Shown: positions 1 through 8,253 of the stretch, piece after piece | Layout: the number at the start of each line of letters is the position of its first letter | How positions within the stretch are numbered: position 1 is the first letter of the stretch | Program-made: the position numbers and the translations under genes | NCBI GenBank assembly: GCA_946538615.1 | Contig: CAMNGW010000009.1 | Span: 1 to 32,891 of the forward strand | From: an uncultured Clostridia bacterium | GTDB taxonomy: Bacteria; Bacillota; Clostridia; Christensenellales; Aristaeellaceae | DNA length: 32,891 nucleotides | Reading direction: 5' to 3' | Notes under the pieces: generated by a model | Seen by the model: only the letters and a program-made list of their open reading frames with translations | Told to the model about the DNA's origin: nothing | The model's database searches: none

Positions 1-2
1 TC

Positions 3-1355
3 CACGCCCTGCGCGTGCTCACGGACCCGGCAGATACCGGGGCGGTGTGCCTGGCCATGCCCCAGGACGTGGAGGGCGAGGCCTATGATTATCCCGTTTC
101 CTTCCTCAGGAAGCGTGTATGGCACATGGACCGCCGCGTACCGACACAGGGTCAGGTGGCCCGTGCGGCCCGGATCCTGAAAGAAGCCAGGCACCCGCTC
201 ATCATTGCGGGCGGCGGGGTGCGCTACAGCTTTGCGCACGATGCCCTTGCCAGCTTCTGCGCATCAACGGGGATCCCCTTTGCGGAGACGCAGGCAGGCA
301 AGAGCGTCCTTCCCTGGACGCATCCCCAGAACCTTGGCGGGATCGGCGTGACCGGCGGTGAGGCGGCCAACGTCATGGCAAAAGAGGCTGACGTGATCCT
401 TGCGGTGGGGACAAGGCTGTCGGATTTCACCACCAGCTCCAAATGGCTGTTCCGGGAGGATGCGAAAGTGATCGGGCTGAACATCTGCCCCTTTGATGCG
501 GTCAAGATGGATGCGGAGCCCATGATCTGCGACGCGAAGGAGGGCCTTGAGGCCCTTGAAAATGCCATGACCGGCTATGTCTATCCGGATGCCGGGAAGG
601 CAAAGCTCGCCATAGCCAGGTGGAACGCCACCGTGGACGGATGGTACAGCGCCAGACAGGAAGGCGGTCTGTGCCAGACGCAGGCCCTGGGGATCATCAA
701 CAGCTTCATGAAGGAAAACGATATTGCCGTAGGCTCAGCGGGGAGCCTTCCCGGTGACATGCAGCGCCTGTTCCGGCCCACGGGCAGGGACTGCTACCAC
801 ATGGAATACGGCTTCTCCAATATGGGCTACGAAACCAATGGCGCGCTGGGCGTGAAGCTGGCGTGCCCGGACAGGGAAGTCTATACGTTCTTTGGCGACG
901 GCACCTACCTTATGGCCCACTCTGAACTGGTGACCTGCCTGCAGGAAGGGCTGAGGGTCCACTTCTGCCTGTTCGACAACTCCGGATGGGGATGCATTGA
1001 GAACCTGCAGAACAACCAGGGCAGCCCGACATTCGGGACGGTTTTCCGCTTCCGGAACCCTGAAACCGGGGAGCTTGACGGCGGGATCATTCCCCTGGAC
1101 TTTGCCAGGAACGCGGAGGGCTACGGCCTTAAGACGTACACCATCCGGACAGAGGATGAACTGAAAGCTGCCCTTGAGGACGCGCTCAGGCAGGACAGGC
1201 CTGTACTGTACGACATCAAGGTGCTCCCGGGCACGATGACGCCCGGCTATGAGAGCTGGTGGCGCGTGGGCGTGGCAGAGGTTTCTGAACAGGAGAGCGT
1301 GCAGGCAGCCTACAGCGACCTTATGTCGCATGTGAAAGACACAAGAAAATTCTGA
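3..1355 (+). CDS. iolD: 3D-(3,5/4)-trihydroxycyclohexane-1,2-dione acylhydrolase (IolD), 5'-truncated by window edge
   Basis: Frame open to the window edge upstream of the GTG at 15; ThDP-enzyme features ([25 protein letters not shown]) and IolD-like stretch [40 protein letters not shown]; followed by iolE. Confidence 0.9.
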   Translation, partial: HALRVLTDPADTGAVCLAMPQDVEGEAYDYPVSFLRKRVWHMDRRVPTQGQVARAARILKEARHPLIIAGGGVRYSFAHDALASFCASTGIPFAETQAGKSVLPWTHPQNLGGIGVTGGEAANVMAKEADVILAVGTRLSDFTTSSKWLFREDAKVIGLNICPFDAVKMDAEPMICDAKEGLEALENAMTGYVYPDAGKAKLAIARWNATVDGWYSARQEGGLCQTQALGIINSFMKENDIAVGSAGSLPGDMQRLFRPTGRDCYHMEYGFSNMGYETNGALGVKLACPDREVYTFFGDGTYLMAHSELVTCLQEGLRVHFCLFDNSGWGCIENLQNNQGSPTFGTVFRFRNPETGELDGGIIPLDFARNAEGYGLKTYTIRTEDELKAALEDALRQDRPVLYDIKVLPGTMTPGYESWWRVGVAEVSEQESVQAAYSDLMSHVKDTRKF

Positions 1356-1372
1356 GAAATGAGGGATTGACG

Positions 1373-2269
1373 ATGCTGGACCCCAACAAGGTGAAGCTGG
1401 CGATTGCACCCATTGGCTGGACTAACGATGACATGCCGGACCTGGGCGCTGAGAACACCTTTGAGCAGTGTGTCAGTGAAATGGCCCTGGCAGGCTTCAA
1501 AGGCAGTGAGATCGGGAACAAGTACCCGCAGGACGTGAAGGTCCTCAAGCACAAGCTGGACGTGCGCGGCCTTCAGATCTGCAATGCATGGTTCTCCACG
1601 CTCTTCACCTCCCAGCCCTATGATGTGACGATACAGAATTTCATCGCGCACCGTGACAGGCTCTATGCGCTTGGCGCAAGGGTGATCGGTGCCAGTGAGC
1701 AGGGCGATTCGATCCAGGGCAAGGACCTGAATATCTTTGGCGGAAGCAAGCCGGTGTGGACGGACGCCCAGTGGGAGCTGATCGCTAAGGGCTACAACGA
1801 ACTGGGCGCGCTGGCCCAGGAAAAAGGGATGACCCTGACCATGCACCACCACATGGGCACAGGTGTCCAGACAGTGGAGGAAATCGACCGGTTTATGGAC
1901 ATGGTGGACCCGGAAAAGGTTTTCCTGCTCTTTGATTCGGGGCACCTGACTTTTGCAGGGATCGATCCGGTGCCGGTGCTGAAAAAGTATATCGGGCGCA
2001 TCCGCCATATCCATCTCAAGGACTGCAGGCTGAAGGTGCGTGACCAGGCCCGGGAAGAGGGATGGAGCTTCCTGACAGCTGTGCGCAACGGCGTTTTCAC
2101 GGTACCCGGTGACGGTGACGTGGACTTTGCCCCGATCTTTGAGACCATAGAAAAGAGCGGCTATGAGGGCTGGGTCGTGGTCGAGGCGGAGCAGGACCCT
2201 GCCAAGGCGAATCCGTTTGAATACGCCAAACTGGCCCGCGCATACATCCGCGAAAAGACGGGACTGTGA
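1373..2269 (+). CDS. iolE: myo-inosose-2 dehydratase (IolE)
   Basis: [55 protein letters not shown]-barrel sugar isomerase/dehydratase motifs ([25 protein letters not shown]). ATG at 1373 is preceded by GAGGG; the track's TTG at 1367 is less likely. Confidence 0.93.
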   Translation: MLDPNKVKLAIAPIGWTNDDMPDLGAENTFEQCVSEMALAGFKGSEIGNKYPQDVKVLKHKLDVRGLQICNAWFSTLFTSQPYDVTIQNFIAHRDRLYALGARVIGASEQGDSIQGKDLNIFGGSKPVWTDAQWELIAKGYNELGALAQEKGMTLTMHHHMGTGVQTVEEIDRFMDMVDPEKVFLLFDSGHLTFAGIDPVPVLKKYIGRIRHIHLKDCRLKVRDQAREEGWSFLTAVRNGVFTVPGDGDVDFAPIFETIEKSGYEGWVVVEAEQDPAKANPFEYAKLARAYIREKTGL

Positions 2270-2270
2270 T

Positions 2271-2318
2271 CCCGGACAAACAAAAAGACAGCTGCGGCTG
2301 TCTTTTTGTTTGTCCGGG
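2271..2318. terminator. Bidirectional intrinsic terminator between iolE (+) and the convergent minus-strand gene
   Basis: Perfect 22-bp inverted repeat CCCGGACAAACAAAAAGACAGC-TGCG-GCTGTCTTTTTGTTTGTCCGGG. Confidence 0.9.
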
Positions 2319-2340
2319 AAAGGCCCTGGCTGTGTGCTGT

Positions 2341-2895
2341 TTACCTGAGAATGGCACAGAACCTGAAGGTTTCAAAGTCCTGGGTCTTAATGACCATGCT
2401 GGCCCCGGAAGGGTGCACGGCTTCCAGTATGCCGCTGCCAGCTGTGAGGAGCTGCCACTCGCCCTCCGGTTCAGAGAAAGGTTCGCCCTGCTCGAGGACA
2501 TAAGAGATATCATAGGAGTTAAAGCACATTTCAAGACCCCAGAAATCGGGGTCAAGGTCAGCGATGAGATGGAAAAGCGTGTTGTAAGCGTCAAGGCACG
2601 GGGGGAAATCAGCATCATCCATCTCAAGGTCTTCAAAAGCCCCGGTCAGAATGATTTTGGTGACACCTTCACTGGTCCCTTCAACACAGAAAGAACAGTC
2701 ATGGCCGTCCATGACGGTATCATGGCAGATATGGACCCGGTCGCCTTCCCGGATGACTTCCCTTTTCCAGTCGAATGACTCGTTAAAGTCTTCCATGAAC
2801 GCGCTTTCAAATGCTTCAGGGTCCATGGAAGCGGACCGGGCAGGCGGACAGAGTGCGGTGAGGAAAAAAGCAAGGATGAGGCAGAGAAATTGCAT
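2341..2895 (-). CDS. Secreted protein of unknown function
   Basis: MQFLCLILAFFLTALCPPARSAS signal peptide after AAGGAGG Shine-Dalgarno; 184 aa. The track's upstream extension to 3048 overlaps the neighbouring gene and is not needed. Confidence 0.75.
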   Translation of the reverse strand: MQFLCLILAFFLTALCPPARSASMDPEAFESAFMEDFNESFDWKREVIREGDRVHICHDTVMDGHDCSFCVEGTSEGVTKIILTGAFEDLEMDDADFPPCLDAYNTLFHLIADLDPDFWGLEMCFNSYDISYVLEQGEPFSEPEGEWQLLTAGSGILEAVHPSGASMVIKTQDFETFRFCAILR

Positions 2896-2932
2896 AGGAA
2901 CCTCCTTATGTGCAGTGCGGTCGGGAAACATG

Positions 2933-3889
2933 TCAGTCAGGGGACGGCCTTCGGAAAACAAGGGTGGGCAGGACCATCCAGGATTCCTTCTCATCCTCTG
3001 CGCCCTGCCAGGCGACGATGGCGCGCACGTAGCCCCTTGTGAACACATAGCTTTTATTGGTCAGCTCACGGACCCTGTCCTGGGCGCTTTTTGACAGGCA
3101 GAGCAGACGGACACCATCCGCCCTGAGGAGAAAAGGGAAGTGAAGGGTAAGGGGGGCCCCGCTGTGGCACGAGGCAACAAGGTCCGTGCGCGCTGAAAAG
3201 CCGCTGAGGAAGACGTCCCGGAAGCCAAGGGAGAGCACGGTCTGGGGATAAGAAGGGTAATGGCAGGGGTCCGTTTGCCTTTCCAGCTCCGGGAACACAG
3301 CGTCCATGGCGTTTTCATGCTGAAAGATGCGGACTTCGTGCCGTGCCCTTGTAAGGCCGACATACAAAGCCCTCCGGTCCGCGTCATCGGCCGGCCTGCG
3401 GCTGAGGACAAGGAAAGCCTGGTCAAACTCACGGCCTTTGGCTTTATGGAGCGTGCATACGGTGATGCTGCCCTTTTCATCCGGTCCGGTCAGATCATCT
3501 TCGAGGCTGGACTCCCGGAGAAACTGGACGAGGTCTGAGAGGTAAAGGTGCGGATTGAGTGATTCAAAAGACGCCAGGAGAGAGAGGAGGGTGCTGTCCG
3601 GTTTATCGTCTTTGCTGAGGCGGTGGGAAGGCTTCCCGGGAAAAAGGAGCGGGGAGAGGTAGAGCGTGTCAATGAGAGCGGGTCTGAGCCCCTCACGGTC
3701 AAGGTCTGCCCGGATATACCGGAGGTCATGGGCAAACAGGTTATGGGCGACAAGGAACTGTGCGTCACGGATGAAGGCCATAAAATCCGGCAGGGAGGGG
3801 GAATGGAACGTGCTCTTACCCTTGACAGCGCCCAGGTCAAGTACCTGATGGGTCGTCTCAGATACTTCTGCATCCCAAAAGACCAGCAT
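2933..3889 (-). CDS. DEDDh-like exonuclease domain fused directly to UvrD-type helicase C-terminal segment (no helicase core visible)
   Basis: N-term VFWDAE...LDLGAV, FLVAHNLFAHDLRYI, HRLSKDD (Exo I/II/III-like); C-term ITVCTLHKAKGREFDQAFLVL and RRALYVGLTRARHEV (UvrD motifs V/VI). GAGGGAG RBS upstream of ATG at 3889. Confidence 0.8.
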   Translation of the reverse strand: MLVFWDAEVSETTHQVLDLGAVKGKSTFHSPSLPDFMAFIRDAQFLVAHNLFAHDLRYIRADLDREGLRPALIDTLYLSPLLFPGKPSHRLSKDDKPDSTLLSLLASFESLNPHLYLSDLVQFLRESSLEDDLTGPDEKGSITVCTLHKAKGREFDQAFLVLSRRPADDADRRALYVGLTRARHEVRIFQHENAMDAVFPELERQTDPCHYPSYPQTVLSLGFRDVFLSGFSARTDLVASCHSGAPLTLHFPFLLRADGVRLLCLSKSAQDRVRELTNKSYVFTRGYVRAIVAWQGAEDEKESWMVLPTLVFRRPSPD

Positions 3890-3983
3890 ATGGCTCCCTC
3901 ACGTGAGTGTTTTTTCTGTGGTCATTTTATCATGGAATGCCGGGGAGAGGTAGCTTTTATGCAGGGTTTCTGTCATACTGCAC

Positions 3984-4006
3984 TCCGGAACCGGACAGGT
4001 TCCGGA
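3984..4006. repeat. Inverted repeat TCCGGAACC-GGACA-GGTTCCGGA in 5' region of the PNPOx-like gene
   Basis: Perfect 9-bp arms with 5-nt spacer, ending 16 nt before the ATG at 4022. Confidence 0.7.
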
Positions 4007-4021
4007 AAGGAAGCGAAGGCA

Positions 4022-4540
4022 ATGTTCAGAGCCATGCGCAGGTTCAGGCAGCAGATCAGCACAGAAGAATGCAAGGAAATCTTAAAGCGTGCGAGTACGG
4101 GCGTCCTCGGCTTGATCGGGGACGACGGCTATCCCTATACGGTACCGCTGAATTTCGTATATCATGACAGTCCGGACTCTCTTGGGACAATCGGGTTCCA
4201 CTGCGCGACCGTGGGACATAAGATTGACGCGATCCGGTCCTGTGACAAGGTGAGCTTTACGGTCATTGACCGGGACGAAGTCATGCCCAAGGAACGGACA
4301 ACGAAATACCTGAGCGTGATTGCCTTCGGCAGAGCAAAATTTCTGGAAGGGAGCGAGGCGCTCAGGGAGGCGGCGAACGCCCTTGGCGCAAAGTATTCCG
4401 CGGGCTATGAGGACCTGTACAAGGCGGAGACGGAGGAGACCATCGCCAACCGTACGCTCTGCTGCGTGGAAATCACCCTTGAGCACCTGACAGGGAAAAT
4501 GGGCCGGGAACTCATGGAAGAAAGACAGCAGAAGAACTGA
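4022..4540 (+). CDS. Pyridoxamine 5'-phosphate oxidase family protein, NimA-like flavoprotein
   Basis: STGVLGLIGDDGYPYTVPLNFVYHD...GFHCATVGHKIDAIRSCDKVSFTVID...TTKYLSVIAFGRAKFLE, typical of Nim-like split-barrel proteins. Confidence 0.85.
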   Translation: MFRAMRRFRQQISTEECKEILKRASTGVLGLIGDDGYPYTVPLNFVYHDSPDSLGTIGFHCATVGHKIDAIRSCDKVSFTVIDRDEVMPKERTTKYLSVIAFGRAKFLEGSEALREAANALGAKYSAGYEDLYKAETEETIANRTLCCVEITLEHLTGKMGRELMEERQQKN

Positions 4541-4552
4541 AAAGACGAAAAA

Positions 4553-4578
4553 AAAACGTCCTGGGCACAGGACGTTTT
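4553..4578. terminator. Bidirectional intrinsic terminator between convergent genes
   Basis: AAAACGTCCTG-GGCA-CAGGACGTTTT, A/T tracts on both sides. Confidence 0.88.
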
Positions 4579-4583
4579 ACGGT

Positions 4584-5738
4584 TCACTTTTTCAGGTACT
4601 GGGTCATGACGTAGCCGGTCATACCGTTGACCTGGACTTTGCTCCACTTGCCGGAAGTCCCCAGCACGGTAACCTTTGTGCCGATCTCCAGTTTGGCGAT
4701 GGAGGCATAGCCCTTGCCCGCACCGCGGCGCAGGTTGACGGCCTTGTTATCCGGTGATTTGATTTTGGCTGTATAGGTTTTGCCCGGAGCGGGGACGCCT
4801 GATACGGTTTTTGGCACGGATTTGGAAATATACTGGGACTGGACATAGCCGGTCCCGCCGCTGAAGGAGATATGGGCCCACTTGCTTGACGGACTGTCCT
4901 TGATGACTGTGACCTTGGTGCCGTAGGGGAGCTGCCTGACAAGGGCGTACCCGCTCCCGGCGCCGCGGCGGACATTGGCTTTTCCGCCATTGGGTGTCTT
5001 GATATAGGCGGTATACGTTTTGGCTGTGGTGGCAACCCCGGCGGAAACAGCGGTTTCCGAGGGCTTGGTTTTACTCAGGTACTGGATATGGACATAGCCG
5101 GTGATGCCGTTGACCGTCACCTTGCTCCAGTTGCCCTGCGTGCTCTGGACCGTGACAGCGCTCCCCGGGGTGAGGCTCGTGACAGCCGCGTAGCCCTTGC
5201 CCGCATTGCGGCGCACATTGACCTTGCCGCCATTGGGATTGACAATGTAGGCGGTATAGGGCTTGGGCTTTGCGGTCGGCTTGACATACTTGGACGAGAG
5301 ACCGCTTTTGCGCATATAGCCATAGCCGGAGGAAGTACGGACATAGTTCCAGGTCTTGCCTGATGTCAGGACTTTGATCTTGGTGCCCTTGCTCAGCGTG
5401 GCTTTTTTGGCAAACGATGAGGCAGGACCCGCGTATAACACGGTATCATCTGCTTTGACATAGGCATTGGAGGATTTGGAGGACTTGAGGTACTTGGTCC
5501 GCACATAGCCGGCCTTGCCTGAAGAAAAATGCACGTAGGCCCAGTTTTTATCAAACTTCTTGTAGGAAGTGACGGCATAATCCTGACGGTAGGAGCCAAG
5601 GACCGCTGCGGAGTCATTGGGCTTGGCGCGCAATTTCAGCGAGCTGGTGCCAGAAACGAAATACGTGGCGAACGCGGTCAGGCTAAGGCTCAGAAAGACA
5701 AAAAGGATCAGGGTAAAAACCGCGAGGCGTTTCTTCAT
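4584..5738 (-). CDS. Secreted protein with five bacterial SH3 domains
   Basis: MKKRLAVFTLILFVFLSLSLTAFA signal peptide with GGAG RBS; repeated SH3 units (LKLRAKP, TVLYAGP, KVNVRRNAGKGYA, KANVRRGAGSGYA, AVNLRRGAGKGYA ... GYV.TQYL). Confidence 0.88.
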   Translation of the reverse strand: MKKRLAVFTLILFVFLSLSLTAFATYFVSGTSSLKLRAKPNDSAAVLGSYRQDYAVTSYKKFDKNWAYVHFSSGKAGYVRTKYLKSSKSSNAYVKADDTVLYAGPASSFAKKATLSKGTKIKVLTSGKTWNYVRTSSGYGYMRKSGLSSKYVKPTAKPKPYTAYIVNPNGGKVNVRRNAGKGYAAVTSLTPGSAVTVQSTQGNWSKVTVNGITGYVHIQYLSKTKPSETAVSAGVATTAKTYTAYIKTPNGGKANVRRGAGSGYALVRQLPYGTKVTVIKDSPSSKWAHISFSGGTGYVQSQYISKSVPKTVSGVPAPGKTYTAKIKSPDNKAVNLRRGAGKGYASIAKLEIGTKVTVLGTSGKWSKVQVNGMTGYVMTQYLKK

Positions 5739-5774
5739 GCTTATAATTCTCCTTCCCTGCAGGGATATATGTTC

Positions 5775-5803
5775 ATTATACGTGGAGTCCATCGAAATGT
5801 AAA
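5775..5803 (-). promoter_or_regulatory. Sigma-A-like promoter for SH3 protein gene
   Basis: Minus strand TTTACA-17 nt-TATAAT. Confidence 0.7.
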
Positions 5804-5821
5804 TGAAGCAGAAGAAGCTGA

Positions 5822-5850
5822 TTGCATTTTTTGCCCAGGGAGTCTATGAT
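5822..5850 (+). promoter_or_regulatory. Sigma-A-like promoter for flavin reductase gene
   Basis: TTGCAT-17 nt-TATGAT about 30 nt upstream of the ATG, which has AAGGAGGAG. Confidence 0.6.
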
Positions 5851-5878
5851 GCAGGATATAAAAAGGAGGAGAACCGCT

Positions 5879-6460
5879 ATGAAAGTATTGCTTCTCAATG
5901 GTAGCCGGAGAGAAAAGGGCTGTACGTACACGGCACTGCAGGAGATTGCTGAGGAACTGAAAAGACAAGGTGTGGACAGTGAGATCATGCATGTGGGCTC
6001 ACAGGCCGTCAACGGGAACATCAATGCCTGCGTGAAGGCTGTGGGGGAGGCCATGCGTGGCGCCGACGGGCTGATTGTGGGGTCCCCTGTCTACTATGCT
6101 TCGCCATCAGGTGAAGTGATCGCGGTCCTGGACCGTCTGTTCTGGAACTACGGCAGGGAAATGATGTACAAGCCGGGCGCGGCGGTGGTCTCTGCCCGCA
6201 GGGGCGGGAACACGGCGTCTTTCGATGTCCTCAATAAGTATTTCACCATCAGCCAGATGCCCGTCGTGTCTTCCCAGTACTGGAACCTGGTGCACGGGAA
6301 CACGCCCGAGGAGGTCAGGCAGGACGCGGAGGGGCTCCAGACGATGCGCACCCTGGCAAGGAACATGGCCTGGCTGCTCAAGTGCCTTGCTGTGGCCAGG
6401 GAGAACGGAGTGGCGCTGCCGCAGCAGGAAGAAAAAGTGGCCACCAACTTTATCCGCTGA
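5879..6460 (+). CDS. NAD(P)H-dependent FMN reductase / flavodoxin family protein
   Basis: MKVLLLNGSRREKGCTYTAL (flavin-phosphate loop), GADGLIVGSPVYYASPSGEVIAVLDRLFW. Confidence 0.88.
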   Translation: MKVLLLNGSRREKGCTYTALQEIAEELKRQGVDSEIMHVGSQAVNGNINACVKAVGEAMRGADGLIVGSPVYYASPSGEVIAVLDRLFWNYGREMMYKPGAAVVSARRGGNTASFDVLNKYFTISQMPVVSSQYWNLVHGNTPEEVRQDAEGLQTMRTLARNMAWLLKCLAVARENGVALPQQEEKVATNFIR

Positions 6461-6466
6461 GAACAG

Positions 6467-6499
6467 GGGCTTCCGGGCACATACAGCCGGGAGCCCTTT
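6467..6499 (+). terminator. Possible weak intrinsic terminator
   Basis: GGGCTTCCGG / CCGGGAGCCC (one G-U) followed only by TTT. Confidence 0.4.
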
Positions 6500-6523
6500 G
6501 AACATTCTAAAAGAGGGGTACTT

Positions 6524-8191
6524 ATGCAGAGATTGTTTGCAGAGCATGCCGTGCGTTTTGTGCAGAGCCTTGACGGGCTGTGGACCCTGCGGGCCGGGGA
6601 CAGGGAGGCGCTTCCCGTCTTTGTGCCGGGCGTATGGGACCAGATCCCTTCCCTGGCGGATTACAGGGGGAGGGCTGAGTACACACGCAAGGTCCGCATG
6701 GACAAAGAAGGCAATTATGTCCTCCGCTTCGGCGGCGTGAGCCATACGGCACGGGTAGGCTGGGACGGTGAGACGGTTGGGGGCCATTATAACGCTTTCA
6801 CCGGCTTTGATGTGGTCCTCCTGCACGTCCCGGTCGGGGAGCACACCCTGACTGTGGAGGTGGATGACAGTTTTTCCGAAGCCTCTGCCCTGCATATTCC
6901 CAATGATTATTACACCTATGGGGGGATCAGCCGCCCTGTGGAACTTCACCGGGTGGGCGGGGCCTATCTGGAAAACATGGCGTTCCATGCTCTGCGCCAG
7001 GGGGAAGGAAAGTACCTGGCCCATGTCAGGGTCTGCGTGAAGGCGCTTGAGGACACGGAAGATATGCAGCTTACAGTGTCTCTGGCAGGGCAAAGCGTGC
7101 AGGTACCTGTGCTGGCCCTGTCCGCGGGAGGACACGTGGAGGTGGAGACGGCCATCAGCGCGGAGGGCATCCATGAATGGAACGTGGGGGACGGATCTCT
7201 CTATACCCTCTGCTGCGTACTCACAGACGGGACGGGGGACGTTGACGACCTCATGGACCGGGTCGGTTTCAGAACCGTTGAAGTGAAGGACGGGGCGATC
7301 CTCCTCAATGGCCGGCGCGTGCGCATCAAAGGGTTCAACCGGCACGAGGACCATGGGCTTTTTGGCGTTTCCCTGCCTGCGGAAGCAATGGCCCAGGACC
7401 TGCAGCTGCTGCTGGACATGGGAGGGAACGCGGTGCGCACCAGCCATTATCCGAATGATCCGCGCTTTCTGGACCTTTGTGACGAACTGGGCATTCTGGT
7501 CTGGGAGGAGGCCCATGCCAGGGCAGTGCCAGCGGATATCTTTTTCTCGGACCGCTTCATGGCGCAGTGCAGGGCGTGCAACGAAGAAATGGTTGCCCAG
7601 CACGTGAACCACCCTTCGATTTTCGTCTGGGGCCTTCTCAATGAATGCGAAAGTGAAACGGAAAAGGGACGCGGGGTATATGCTGCCCAGCTCGCCCAGT
7701 TGCGCAGCCTGGACCCGACGCGTCCGGTGAGCTTTGCATCCTGCCGCCACTTTACGGACATCTGTCTGGACCTGGTGGATATTGTGTCCTTCAATGTGTA
7801 CCCGAAGTGGTACCTTGATGAGGATGTGGCCTCTTATCTGAAAAGGCTCGAAAACTGGATGGACGGAAACGGTGCGTGCGGCAAGCCCATACTGATCACC
7901 GAGATTGGGGCAGGCGCGATTGCAGGCTTTCATGACATGTTCCACAGGGCGAAGTGGAGCGAAGAGCGCCAGGCGGACATCCTCACAGAGCAGCTGCAGG
8001 CTGTCCACGCGGACACGCGCCTGAGCGGGAGTTTTATCTGGCAGTTTGCGGACGTCAGAGTCAGCGAATCATGGGCAATGAGCCGTCCCAAGACGATGAA
8101 CAACAAAGGCATCGTGGATGACTGCCGGCACCCGAAAGCAGCCTATCTGACGGTACGGGAGATCTACAGGGGTCTGCCTTCCCTGGAATAA
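6524..8191 (+). CDS. Glycoside hydrolase family 2 enzyme, beta-glucuronidase/beta-galactosidase-like, cytoplasmic
   Basis: GFNRHEDHGLFG, GGNAVRTSHYPNDPRFLDLCDELGILVWEE, FVWGLLNECESE (acid/base NE), LITEIGAG (nucleophile), and NNKGIVDDCRHPK resembling the NxK motif of beta-glucuronidases. Confidence 0.9.
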   Translation: MQRLFAEHAVRFVQSLDGLWTLRAGDREALPVFVPGVWDQIPSLADYRGRAEYTRKVRMDKEGNYVLRFGGVSHTARVGWDGETVGGHYNAFTGFDVVLLHVPVGEHTLTVEVDDSFSEASALHIPNDYYTYGGISRPVELHRVGGAYLENMAFHALRQGEGKYLAHVRVCVKALEDTEDMQLTVSLAGQSVQVPVLALSAGGHVEVETAISAEGIHEWNVGDGSLYTLCCVLTDGTGDVDDLMDRVGFRTVEVKDGAILLNGRRVRIKGFNRHEDHGLFGVSLPAEAMAQDLQLLLDMGGNAVRTSHYPNDPRFLDLCDELGILVWEEAHARAVPADIFFSDRFMAQCRACNEEMVAQHVNHPSIFVWGLLNECESETEKGRGVYAAQLAQLRSLDPTRPVSFASCRHFTDICLDLVDIVSFNVYPKWYLDEDVASYLKRLENWMDGNGACGKPILITEIGAGAIAGFHDMFHRAKWSEERQADILTEQLQAVHADTRLSGSFIWQFADVRVSESWAMSRPKTMNNKGIVDDCRHPKAAYLTVREIYRGLPSLE

Positions 8192-8198
8192 GGCAGGC

Positions 8199-8247
8199 CA
8201 TATGACAGACGGGGGCCCTGACTATCAGGGGCCCCGTCTGTCATATG
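8199..8247. repeat. Long intergenic hairpin between convergent GH2 and GH3 genes
   Basis: CATATGACAGACGGGGGCCCTGA-CTA-TCAGGGGCCCCGTCTGTCATATG, 23-nt arms with one mismatch; no flanking T tract. Confidence 0.85.
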
Positions 8248-8253
8248 CAGGGT

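Noticed and set aside
1310-2014. 234-aa minus-strand ORF opposite iolD/iolE
   Set aside because: Antisense to two recognised genes; no domain.
3623-4021. Upstream extension of the PNPOx-like ORF to 3623
   Set aside because: Would overlap the divergent exonuclease-UvrD gene; the ATG at 4022 has an RBS and starts the recognisable domain.
6107-8008. 633-aa minus-strand ORF opposite the GH2 gene
   Set aside because: Shadow ORF: composition is His/Arg/Pro-rich, no domain recognised, and the plus-strand GH2 is unambiguous.
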